From Prorocentrum cordatum (Eukaryota; Sar; Dinophyceae; Prorocentrales; Prorocentraceae), in the NCBI GenBank assembly GCA_963575745.1, contig CAUYUJ010021676.1, forward strand, positions 52,501 to 116,500: DNA of 64,000 nucleotides, written 5' to 3'. The position numbers and the translations under genes are program-made. Below the pieces are notes generated by a model. The model made no database searches and had not been told where the DNA came from. It saw nothing but the letters and a program-made list of their open reading frames with translations. How positions within the stretch are numbered: position 1 is the stretch's first letter; every line of letters begins with the position of its first letter. This document shows positions 42,555 through 50,922 of this stretch, piece after piece.

Positions 42555-44516
42555 AACCCCCTGCCCCGCGGCGCGGCCGGGCAGCCCCTCCTGCACGGAC
42601 AGGGCGCCCACCAGCACGGAGAGCACCTCCTCGCACGAGGGGCACCGCCGCGCCGCCGCGCGCAGCCTCTCCAGCGCGGCGGCCCGCAGCGACTCGCCCG
42701 CGCCAGCCTGCCAGGCAATGAGCTCCGCACTGGCGAGGAGGCTGAGGGCCCTCCAGCTGCCAGTGCGACCGAGGGAGCCCGGCGCCACCTCGAGCTCCAG
42801 GGCGCGCCGCAGCGCCAGAAGCTCTGGGCTCTCGGCCACGGACAGCGCGGCGGCCAGACTTCCGAGCTCCCAGCCGGCCATGGCGCGCTGCAGCGCCGCC
42901 AGGCTGGCCTGCACGGCCTGCGCGCCGCTCGGGGGCGCCATGAGGAAGCGCTTGCACTGGCTGCGAGGCCCCTCGTCGCAGAACACCGCCGGCGTCTCCG
43001 GGGTGCTTGGCTCGACGGGCCGGGCGTAGTACCACTTCTGCAGGAGCACCTTCGGGCCTGGCGCGTCGGCCGCCAGCGGTGCCGCGTAGTGCAGCGCGGA
43101 GGCATCGCAGCCGCCAGATGGCCCAGCAGCGTAGCTGCTGTAGACCGCGAGGCCCCCCGCCTGCAGGCGCACCCGCACGCCGTAGGCGGGGAAAACGGTG
43201 GCACCGTCCTCCTCTACTCCCCCCGGGGCCGCTCGCGGGCGGCATCCGCCCGAGCCCTCGTCACCCTCGCAGGGCGACAGCCAGAGCAGCGCCGTCACGC
43301 GCCTGTCGTTCTCGGGGTCGAAGCCTGGGTGGTGGCAGTCCGTGTGCGGCCAGTGCGCCTGGTAGCCCGGCTGGTAGACCAGGATGTGCCAGGGGTCCGA
43401 GTGGGCTCGGGGCAGGCCCAGGGCACTCTCCAGCCGATCCTCGAGCCCGTCGAGCACCGCGTCGGAGCCCGTGGGCGCCATGACGTCGTCGAGCCACGCG
43501 TGCGCGCGCCCCGAGGCGGAGGCGTTCCCCCCCGCGGCCGCGGCCAGCCAGCCCTCCGCGAGCCCCGCCAGATAGCCCACCTCCGGGGGCGCCGCGAAGC
43601 CGGGCACCGCCCACAGGCGCGGCGCGAGCTGCTCCCCTCGGAGGCGCAGCCGCCCCTGCGCGCACTCCCAGAACGAAGGGCCCGGCTCGTAGGCCCCCTC
43701 CAGGCCGGGCGCCTCGGCGCCCGCCGCCGCCGCGGCGCTGGCCACCTCGGCGAGGGCGGCGGCCGCTCGGGCCGCGGGCGCGGCGAAGCCCGCCGCGCCC
43801 GCCTCCGGGCACCGGTAGAGCCGGGCGTGCTCCCCGAGCGCCACGGCGAGGCTCCCGCCGCCCGGCGCGGGCGCCGCGCCCGCCGCGGCGGGCAGCCGCA
43901 CGGCGAGGAGCGACCGCGAGTGCGCAGAGAAGACCTCGGTGGCCCCGAAGGCGGCCAGCTCGGGCACCCAGGCAGCCGCCACGAGGCCCTCCGCGGCGAG
44001 GAGCCCGAGGCAGGAGGACCACTGCGCCTCGGTGCTCCGGTGCGTCGGGCGGTGGAAGGGGTTATTCAGGTCCCCCCACCAGAGCACACCGCCTGGCCTC
44101 AGCAGGCGGACGAAGTGGGCCCGCAGCACCGCACACTGCACCGCGAGGGGCTGGGACACCTGCAGGGCGCTGTTGGTGAAGACGGCGTCAAAGGAGCCGT
44201 CCGCGAAAGCCTCGAGCGCGGCCACGTCCCCCCTGCAGACGGCCCCCAGGGTCACGCCGGCACGCGCAGCGTGCGCCTCCGCTCCAGCCAAATGCTCTGC
44301 GAAGGCGTCCACCACCGTCACCACGGCCCCGAACGCCTCCGCCAGCCACACCGCCCCGAGCCCGCAGCCGGCCCCGAAGTCGAGCACGCGGTCGCCAGGC
44401 TGCAGACCCAGCAGCGAGGCGGCGGCGCAGTACTTGCAGCGGGTGACCGTGAGCGTCGGGTGGCCAAAGTAGGTGAGGAACGGCGACGAGCAGCTGTGGG
44501 AGAACAGGCCGGAGTC
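42555..44516 (-). CDS. SAM-dependent methyltransferase fused to a prolyl-4-hydroxylase-like 2OG-Fe(II) dioxygenase (large exon)
   Basis: The minus-strand frame opens after a splice-acceptor-like tract (TTCCCCCTCAG|GAC at 44516). It has strong GC3 bias. Numbering is from an in-frame upstream ATG at 44666. Residues 85-260 form a class I methyltransferase: LGLQPGDRVLDFGAGCGLG (motif I, D96/G98/G100), VVTVVDAF (acidic end of strand 2), CRGDVAAL, and FDAVFTNSALQV. Residues 350-550 form a P4H-like double-stranded beta-helix with HTD (H441, D443), distal H526 in SALHYAAPL, and K539/K544 near KVLLQKWYY for 2-oxoglutarate. A helical C-terminal region (550-720) has no recognised family. The frame runs on into an E-run from a CTC array, so the exon probably ends near 42555. 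The substrate is unknown. All key motifs look intact, so it may be functional. Confidence 0.75.
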
Positions 44517-44937
44517 CTGAGGGGGAACGTCAATCAGGGGAGGGCCGGCTCCACGGCGATGGAAGAATCGAGATCGACTCGGCGATGAGTCGCCGATACA
44601 CTGACGAGAGGCCCCCGGCGGCGAATCCACCATGCTCCCAGGCGGGGTGGGCTTCCAGGCCCCCACCGGCGATGAGTTGGCGACTGAGGGTCGATGCGAG
44701 CCCCCCTGGGCCTACCCACCCAAGTGACCCTCGCCGTCTGGCTTTCGCTCGGGTCTCCGGCGGCCGCTCGGGACGATCTGGGCACCCAGAGGACGCTCCC
44801 CGCGAGGCGCAGTCACTGGAACGCATCCCGAGGCTGAACAAAAGCCTCCAGGAGCCGACGGAGCCGCCCGAAAACCTGGAACGCCAGAACCCCTGAGCCT
44901 ATCCCCCCCTAACGTATTGCCCCTTGTAGAGGCTTGC
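44517..44937. other. Upstream sequence of the methyltransferase-dioxygenase exon, probably intronic
   Basis: Contains CGATGAGTCGCC/GGCGACT palindromic fragments related to the fold-back family, but no clear previous exon. Confidence 0.4.
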
Positions 44938-45115
44938 AGCTAGATGGGGTCCGGGCACAAGGGGCCAGAGGATCGCGCCCCATCTTCGATACGTTGTCTC
45001 ACCGATGCATTGGCGATGCATAGGCGACGTCGGCGATGCATCGGCGACGTCGGCGTGGAGAAAATCGGGCTCCACATCGAGCCGCAGCCCCATCTGGGAG
45101 GCCTAGAGGAAGCGC
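44938..45115. repeat. CGATGCATCG fold-back element, copy 3
   Basis: AGATGGGGTCCGGGCACAAG opens it. It has GGCGATGCAT and GGCGACGTC repeats, AAATCGGGCTCCACATCGAG, and closes with GCCCCATCTGGGAGGCC. Confidence 0.85.
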
Positions 45116-45766
45116 CCGAAAACCTCGATTGCCAGAACCCCTGAGCGAGAGCGCTTTTTTATTGTTCGCGATAACGGCCGTTACTAGCCCCGCCCGCCCC
45201 CTCCCCCCTCCCCCACCACACGGTAACGCCACGATTCATGCTGACCTCCGAATGATTTTTGGTTCTCCCTGGACACTCCCAGACAGCGCCAGCACGAAAC
45301 GTGACGTTGCCGCCCCCCCCTCCCCGCACCCCTTTTCCCGGGTAACGCCCGCCATCGCTGGGGAACCAAGAAAACGCTCTCGCTCCCCTAAAGGAAAGAG
45401 AGCTATGCACATACACCGATTCTGGCCAGGTCCATCCTGAGCCCAGGGTCGGTGCATACGCCCGCTGCCTTGGCCCGGAAGGTATGTGCACCGATCCTGG
45501 GTCCAGGACGGGCCTTGCCAGGGCCGGTGCGCGTGCATAGTTCTCTCTTCGCCCGATGCCCCCCCCCCGCCCTCGGCGCGCTGCCCCTGGAGTCCCCCTC
45601 CCGCCAGCGCGCATCGCCAGGCACGCTCCGCGTGCGCAGCCGCGCCCCGCAGCCCTGCGGGCCCCCGCCGCGCGGCCCCCGCGGGCGGGCGCGCCCCGCC
45701 AGGGCGGCGCGGAGCGGGGCGGGCAGGGCGGGCAGGCCTCGGGCGCCAGAGGTTACCAGCCTGGAA
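45116..45766. other. GC-rich DNA with short inverted repeats, no gene assigned
   Basis: Around 45440-45520 GGGTCGGTGCATAC and GTGCACCGATCCTGGG form imperfect hairpins. GC-rich frames at 45550-45750 lack motifs. Confidence 0.4.
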
Positions 45767-45893
45767 CATATCCCTATCCCTAAGCTGGGCATCGCCTCAT
45801 CAGAATGCCAATCTTAGGGATTCCCTTAGTTTTTCAGGGCGCACCCCTAAGGTGGTCATCGCCTTTTGGCGTGTCGATCTTAGGGATAGGGAT
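45767..45893. repeat. Small inverted-repeat element (about 127 bp, MITE-like)
   Basis: Ends ATCCCTATCCCTAAG (left) and CTTAGGGATAGGGAT (right) form a 15-bp perfect terminal inverted repeat. GGGCATCGCC/GGTCATCGCC recur inside. Confidence 0.65.
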
Positions 45894-46244
45894 AAGATCA
45901 ATGGCGCCCACCCCTCGGAGGCGCACGCCCGAAGCGAGCATGCAGCACCAAGAAGCTGGAAGCACACACGCGGCCGGGCTCACGCGCGGAAACTTTGGGC
46001 GGTCACGCGCTGGGGGCACGTGCGGAAGCCCAGCCCGCACGTCCAGTGGAGGGCCGGGCGCTGGAAGGACATCCGGGCACGAGCGTGTCCAGCTCTCGTC
46101 CAGGCTGGCCACACCAGCTTCCTGGTACACCCATCGCGGGGCTCATGGTTTCCATAGCGGCGTGGCCAGAAAGCGCATGCCACGGGGCTTGCACTACAAG
46201 ACTTTCCAGCGCGCGCGTTGCCCCTGGGAGTGGGCGGGAGGGCG

Positions 46245-46247
46245 ACG

Positions 46248-46282
<35 letters not shown>

Positions 46283-46298
46283 ACGCACACGCACACGC

Positions 46299-46350
<52 letters not shown>

Positions 46351-46354
46351 ACGC

Positions 46355-46400
<46 letters not shown>
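46245..46400 (+). repeat. CA dinucleotide microsatellite with CACACG interruptions
   Basis: About 155 bp of (CA)n/(CACACG)n. Confidence 0.97.
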
Positions 46401-46449
46401 GCAGAGTATGAGTACATAGTATAAGTGTGCTTGGGTGGTGCCGAAGGCC

Positions 46450-46606
46450 CGCGAGCGCGGACGCCGCGAAGCCCGGGGCACAGCAGCCGGAGCCCGCGGC
46501 GGCGCCCGCGCGCCCGCCAAAGCCGGGCTCGCGGCGCAGCGCGCACTTGGTGTGCACCTGGACGCTGAGCGCGTTGACCAGAGGCCCGAGCAGCGCCTCG
46601 GCAAGG
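46450..46606 (-). CDS. Possible exon, product unknown
   Basis: The minus-strand frame TLAEALLGPLVNALSVQVHT, then KCALRREPGFGGRAG and APGFAASALAGL, has almost complete GC3 bias. It begins just after GGTTAAGCAG (acceptor-like) and loses its bias at CTTCG|GCACC, a possible GC donor before the CA repeat. No domain recognised. Confidence 0.35.
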
Positions 46607-46689
46607 GTACTGCTTAACCGCTCGGCTACACGCACCCAGAGATGCTCGCGTCGTGAACAAAAACAGGGCGGGAAGTCTTTTCACTATGT

Positions 46690-46835
46690 TTGGCCTCTGC
46701 GGGCCCTGACTGGGCTGGGACCGTCAAAAAAACGACTCAGGATGAAGAACCAGTCCCGGGGAAGGGGTCCAGACCTGTTGGGGTCGACGTTGCGAAAAAA
46801 ACACGACGTCGGGGGCCTGGGAGTGGCCCTGGGTA
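46690..46835 (-). repeat. Dispersed repeat 'CCGGGACTGG-TTCATCCTGAG' (4 copies)
   Basis: The minus-strand copy contains CAGTCCCGGGGAAGGGGTCC reversed, TTCATCCTGAGTCG and GACGGTCCCAG. Other copies are at 47830-47960 (+), 48440-48545 (+) and 50695-50800 (-). Confidence 0.7.
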
Positions 46836-46963
46836 AGAGTGACCTTTGGTGCGCGGCTTTTGGGGGGGCCGCGGGAGGCCCAGACACAAGCGCGCAAGAC
46901 GCTACTATCGCGTCGCGTTCGGCGATCGTGGGACCCTGGTGGGCCCGCACCAAAGGTCACTCT
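46836..46963. mobile_element. MITE-like element, copy 1
   Basis: 128 bp with terminal inverted repeats AGAGTGACCTTTGGTGCG / CGCACCAAAGGTCACTCT (18 bp, perfect). Internal CAAGCGCGCAAG and GGGACCCTGGTG are shared with 48013-48154. No coding capacity. Confidence 0.8.
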
Positions 46964-47370
46964 GTCGTAGGGTCACTCTTACGTGTAGTCGAACCGAGGG
47001 GAGGGGGGGAATGTGTGAATGAATTGGAAAACCAGTTCTAGACGGGGAGGGCATCGTGTAAGGAACTCTTGGGCAAATAATCCAGGACACCAATCGAGTC
47101 TTGGCCATGGGTATATCACCACCGCTCTCATCAGATAAGGAATAATGGAATCCTCCAGAGTCTGACGCCTCCTAGGCCCATTTCTTGACGAACACCTTCA
47201 CCGTATATGAACTCAAAAACCCATTCTGCATAAGCCAGCCTTCATGCAGCGGAGGAGTCATGGGGAAATTTCTCGTCGGTGTCTCTGTCTCCCGTTCCGC
47301 AGCCTATTTTGGGGTTCAGCTTGAGTCCGCCAAGGACGATAGCGCTACTGAACTGCACCTAGCGTTTGTA
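46964..47370. other. No gene recognised
   Basis: Lower-GC DNA with short open frames only. Confidence 0.4.
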
Positions 47371-47693
47371 GAGGCCGGGGTCCGAGTAGATTGGGTCGGA
47401 GGATCGCGCCGCATCGCCCATACATCGGCGATGCATCGGCGATGTGTCGGCGATGTATCGACGATGCACCGGCGATGCATCGTCGACGTCGGCGATGCAT
47501 CGGCGACGTCGACGTGAAGCAAATCGGGCTCCACATCGAGCCGCATAGGCGATGCATCGGCGATGCGGCGCGATTCTCCGACCCGATCTAACGTGAAGCA
47601 AATCGGGCGCCACGTCGAGCCGCATCGGCGATGCATCGGCGATGCGGCGCGATCCTCCGACCCCATCTGCTCCGACCCCGTCTGGGAGGCCTC
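47371..47693. repeat. CGATGCATCG fold-back element, copy 4 (two lobes)
   Basis: GGGTCCGAGTAGATTGGGTC opens it and GACCCCGTCTGGGAGGCC closes it. A second partial arm in the middle (CGATTCTCCGACCCGATCTA and a second GTGAAGCAAATCGGGC) suggests internal duplication or nesting. Confidence 0.85.
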
Positions 47694-47829
47694 GATTTGG
47701 GGGCTACGAAGGGTGTACCTGTCGTGCACCTTCGGGGCCTCAAAAAAGGCCCCTTCTGGACCCCCGCAGGGCCCCTTTCCCGCAGCCCTCGGCCTCCCCG
47801 CTCTCCCAGACCCCAGCCGCCCCTCGTGA

Positions 47830-47960
47830 CGTGGACCCGCAGCGGTCTGGACCCAGTCCCCGGGACCGGCTCTTCATCCCGAGCTGTTACTCGACGGCCC
47901 CGCGGCCCGGCGAGGGCCCACCGAGGCCGAAAACTGGCGAAAGCCGCCCGTCGTGACTTC
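47830..47960 (+). repeat. Dispersed repeat 'CCGGGACCGG-TTCATCCCGAG', copy 2
   Basis: CCCCGGGACCGGCTCTTCAT, then CGACGGCCCCGCGGCCCGGC. Related to 46.69, 48.44 and 50.70 kb. Confidence 0.75.
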
Positions 47961-48012
47961 CTCGTGGCCCGAGGGGGGCTGGGCTCGGCTACGCGCAAGA
48001 GCGGCCCCAGGC

Positions 48013-48154
48013 AGGAGTGACCTCTGCTGCGCGGCGCTCGGAGGCGCGAGGAGGCCAAACCCGAGCGCGCAAGCTGCCGCCATCGCACCGCAGCCGGCCA
48101 GCCTGGGACCCCGCCGTGCCCGCACCAACGGTCGCTCCGGCCAGAGGTCACTCT
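48013..48154. mobile_element. MITE-like element, copy 2
   Basis: Terminal repeats AGGAGTGACCTCT / AGAGGTCACTCT. The internal CCGAGCGCGCAAGC is shared with copy 1. Confidence 0.75.
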
Positions 48155-48167
48155 TGCGTGCAGCCGA

Positions 48168-48402
48168 CTTTGAGCAGGGACCGACCGTCCCGGCACTCCT
48201 ATAGTCATACCACGAAATGTTCTTAGAACACAAAAATGCTCTAAGAACAAAAACAATGCTCTTAGAACATCAGCCCGATGTGTCAAAACAACACAGCCCC
48301 AGCCAGAAATTGTTCTAAGAACATCTCGTGGGAACCACAACAGATTCTAAGAACACTGTTTGGTGGGGCTATAGGCACGCCAGGACGCTTCATCACTGCT
48401 TG
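48168..48402 (+). repeat. Palindrome-rich dispersed repeat, copy 3
   Basis: GAGCAGGGACCGACCGTCCC, ATGTTCTTAGAACA palindromes, and the tail CACGCCAGGACGCTTC. Confidence 0.85.
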
Positions 48403-48439
48403 ACGACTGGGTCCCCAGAGATCCGATGTCGTGATTGAT

Positions 48440-48545
48440 TCAATGCGCGGTCCCCGGAAGCTTCGATCCATTCCCCAGGACCGGTTTTTCATCCTGAGTC
48501 GTTTTTTGACGGCCCCGAGGCCCGGCGAGTGCCCCTAGGGGCCGA
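48440..48545 (+). repeat. Dispersed repeat 'CCAGGACCGG-TTCATCCTGAG', copy 3
   Basis: TTCCCCAGGACCGGTTTTTC, TTTTTTGACGGCCCCGAGGC. Direct copy of 47830-47960. Confidence 0.75.
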
Positions 48546-48599
48546 AATTTGCGAAAATCCTCCGTCTTGATTTTTTCAGGACGTTGGATCTCTGGGTCT

Positions 48600-48722
48600 G
48601 CGTCGCCCCCCCGACCACGGGGCACGCCTGGCCGGCCGGCGCCGCGCCGGCGCCGGCGGCCCCGGCGGCGAAGACGGCGCAGAGCTCGTCGGGGTCGACG
48701 CCGAGGCGGAGCCAGGTCCTCG
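48600..48722 (-). CDS. Possible exon, product unknown
   Basis: The minus-strand frame TWLRLGVDPDELCAVFAAGA, then QACPVVGGATQ, has essentially full GC3. It begins after CTCGAG|G, an AG|G acceptor-like site, directly downstream of a CTC-rich tract that could be an intron. No family recognised. Confidence 0.3.
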
Positions 48723-49195
48723 AGGCGGCGGGGCGGAGGGCGAGGAGGAGGCGGAGGAGGAGGAGGAGGAAGAAAAGGAGGAGGAGGCGAGCGAGGAGGA
48801 GGAGGAGGAGGCGAACGAGGAGGCGAACGAGGAGGAGGAGGAGGAGGAGGAGGAGGAGGAGACGGCGAGGCGGCGAGGCGGGCGCCGAAGGGTGGAGCGG
48901 GTGGGCCCTCCCAGGAGGCGAGGGGCCCTGCGAAGGAGGGGAGGCCGGGAGCCTGCCGTGTCCCGTCGCCGTCCCCCGCGCCCTCCGCGGGCAAGGAGGG
49001 AGGAGGAGAGCGCAGCGGGAGGGCTCCCAGGAGGAGGAGGAGGAGGAGGAGGAGGAGGGAGAGAGGGAGAGAGGAGGAGAGGAGAGAGGGAGGAGGAGAG
49101 AGGAGGGAGAGAGGGAGAGAGGAGGAGAGAGGGAGGGAGGAGGAGGAGAGATGGAGGAGAGGAGGAGGAGAGAGGGAGAGGGATCCCAGACATTC
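48723..49195 (+). repeat. GGA-rich microsatellite with GC-rich interruption
   Basis: (GGA)n at 48725-48865 and 49030-49190. The block between (48866-49025) is GC-rich and unassigned. Confidence 0.9.
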
Positions 49196-49198
49196 GAG

Positions 49199-49400
49199 GC
49201 CTCCCAGATGGGGTCCGAGTAGATGGGGTCGAAGGATCGCGCCGCAGCGCCAATGCATCGGCCACGCACTGGCGACGTCGGCGATGCATCGGCGCCGTCG
49301 GCGTGAGGGAGATCGACCTCCGCATCGAGCTGCATCGCCGATGCATCGGGGATGCGGCGCGACCCTCCGACCTCATCTACTCCGACACCATCTAGGAGGC
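49199..49400. mobile_element. CGATGCATCG fold-back element, copy 5 (most complete)
   Basis: 202 bp. The left arm CCTCCCAGATGGGGTCCGAG then AGATGGGGTCGAAGGATCGC, and the right arm GCGACCCTCCGACCTCATCT then CTCCGACACCATCTAGGAGG, are inverted repeats of about 45 bp. The centre is (CGGCGATGCATCG)n. It could move as a MITE or fold as one long hairpin. Confidence 0.85.
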
Positions 49401-49449
49401 CTAAAGACATGCTCGCGCATTGAAGGGAGAAAAACAAAAGAAACAAAAG

Positions 49450-50659
49450 TATCCCAGTGCGACCCTACCTAGGAGTTGGAACCCCTAGGAAAGCAGCATT
49501 AGTAGTAACAGTAAAGCTAAGCTAAAACTAAGCTAAAGCTAGGCTAACGCTAAGCTAAAGCTAAGCTAAAGCTAAGCTAAAGCTAAGGTAAAGCTAAGCT
49601 AAAGCTAAGCTAAAGCTAAGCTAAAGCTAAGCTAACGCTAAGCTGAAACTAGGCTAAAGCTAAGTTCCCTACCTAGGCTCTGCCTAGAAGGGTTCTTACT
49701 CTCTTAGTTTAAAGGGGCCGGGCAGTGCAAAGCGCCCCAGGCGGTTCCCCCAGTCCCCTGGGAGCGGTTCCCCCCAGTCCCCTGGGAGCTTTAGCTTTAG
49801 CTTTAGCTTTAGCTTAGCTTTAGCTTAGCTGTAGCTTAGCTTTAGCTTAGCGGTTCGCTTAGCTTTTCGCTTAGCGTTTAGCTTAGCTGTAGCTTAGCTT
49901 TAGCTTAGCTGTAGCTTAGATTGAGCTTAGCTGTAGCTTAGCTTTAGCGTAACTTTAGCTTAGCTTTAGCTTAGCTTTAGCTTAGCTGTAGCGTAGATTT
50001 AGCTTAGCTGTAGCTTAGCTTTAGCTTAGCTGTTGCTCAGCTTTAGCTTAGCTTTAGCTTAGCTTTAGCTTGGCTTTAGCTTAGCCTTAGCTTAAATTTA
50101 GCTTAGCTGTGGCTTAGCTTTAGCTTAGCTTTAGCTTAGCGTTACTGTTACTACTAATGCTGCTTTCCTAGGGGTTCCAACTCCTAGGTAGGGTCGCACT
50201 GGGATACTTAAAGCTAAGCTGAAGCTAAGCTAAATCTAAGGTAACTATATGATAAAGCTAAGCTAAATCTAAGCTAAATCTAAGCAACATCTAAGGTAAA
50301 GCTAAGCTAACGCTAAGGTAAAGCTAAGGTAAAGCTAAGCTAAAGCTAAGCTAAAGCTAAGCTAAATCTAAGCTAAAACTAAGCTAAAGCTAAGTTAAAT
50401 CTAAATTAAAGCTGAGCTAAAACTAAGCTAAAGCTAAACTAAAGTTAAGCTACAGCTAAGCTAAATTGGAGCTAAAGCTAAAGCTAAAGCTAAAGCCAAA
50501 GCTAAAGCTAAAGCTAAGGCTAAAGCTAAAGCTAAAGCTCCCAGGGGACTGGGGGAACCGCGGGGCGGATGCCGGGGGAACCGCCCGGGGCGGGGAACAC
50601 TGCCCGGCCCTTTAAGCCAACACAGTAAGAACCCTTCTAGGCAGAGCCTAGGTAGGGAA
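49450..50659. mobile_element. Array cassette, outer copy (AGCTAA array), split by an inner copy
   Basis: The left end L is at 49450-49514 (TATCCCAGTGCGACCCTACC ... CAGCATTAGTAG). An AGCTAAAGCTA-type array follows to 49664 and resumes at 50207. The right end runs to 50659 (GGGGACTGGGGGAACCGC ... CTAGGCAGAGCCTAGGTAGG). The array is interrupted at 49665-50206 by an oppositely oriented copy of the same cassette. Confidence 0.8.
49665..50206. mobile_element. Array cassette, inner copy, inverted
   Basis: Starts TTCCCTACCTAGGCTCTGCC, then the GGGGCCGGGCAGTGC and TCCCCTGGGAGC end, a TTTAGCTTAGC array, and the L end reversed (50142-50206). That end is a perfect 65-bp inverted match to 49450-49514. 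Counting AAGT/ACTT as element ends, AAAGCT flanks both sides, but the host is itself an AAGCT repeat, so this target duplication is not decisive. Confidence 0.8.
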
Positions 50660-50922
50660 CAAAAAACAACAACGCAATAATGGTCTCCGCTATCGGCCTC
50701 TGGGGGCCTTTGCGACGCCCTGGGACCGTGAAGAACGGCTCGGGATATGAAACCTGTGCTGGGGGAGAGGGTCGGGACTTCCGGGGGGGCCGCACCGAAA
50801 AAATCAGGACGTCGCACGTCTGGGATTAGGATGTCAGGCGTGGCGCGAGCGCACACAGCTCGCCCTTCCCCCTCGCTCCGCCCCTTCCCGCCCACCTTCA
50901 CAATTACACCATATGAATACTA
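50660..50922. other. Short non-repetitive stretch with dispersed repeat copy 4
   Basis: 50695-50800 carries the inverted GGGACCGTGAAGAACGGCTC / ATGAAACCTGTGCTGGGGG repeat. The rest is unassigned. Confidence 0.5.

Noticed and set aside
46590-46640. tRNA-like A-box (GTAGCCGAGCGGTTAAGCAG) on the minus strand
   Set aside because: It resembles the 5' part of a Ser/Leu tRNA, but no B-box GGTTCGANTCC, anticodon arm or acceptor pairing follows. GC-rich exon-like sequence follows instead.
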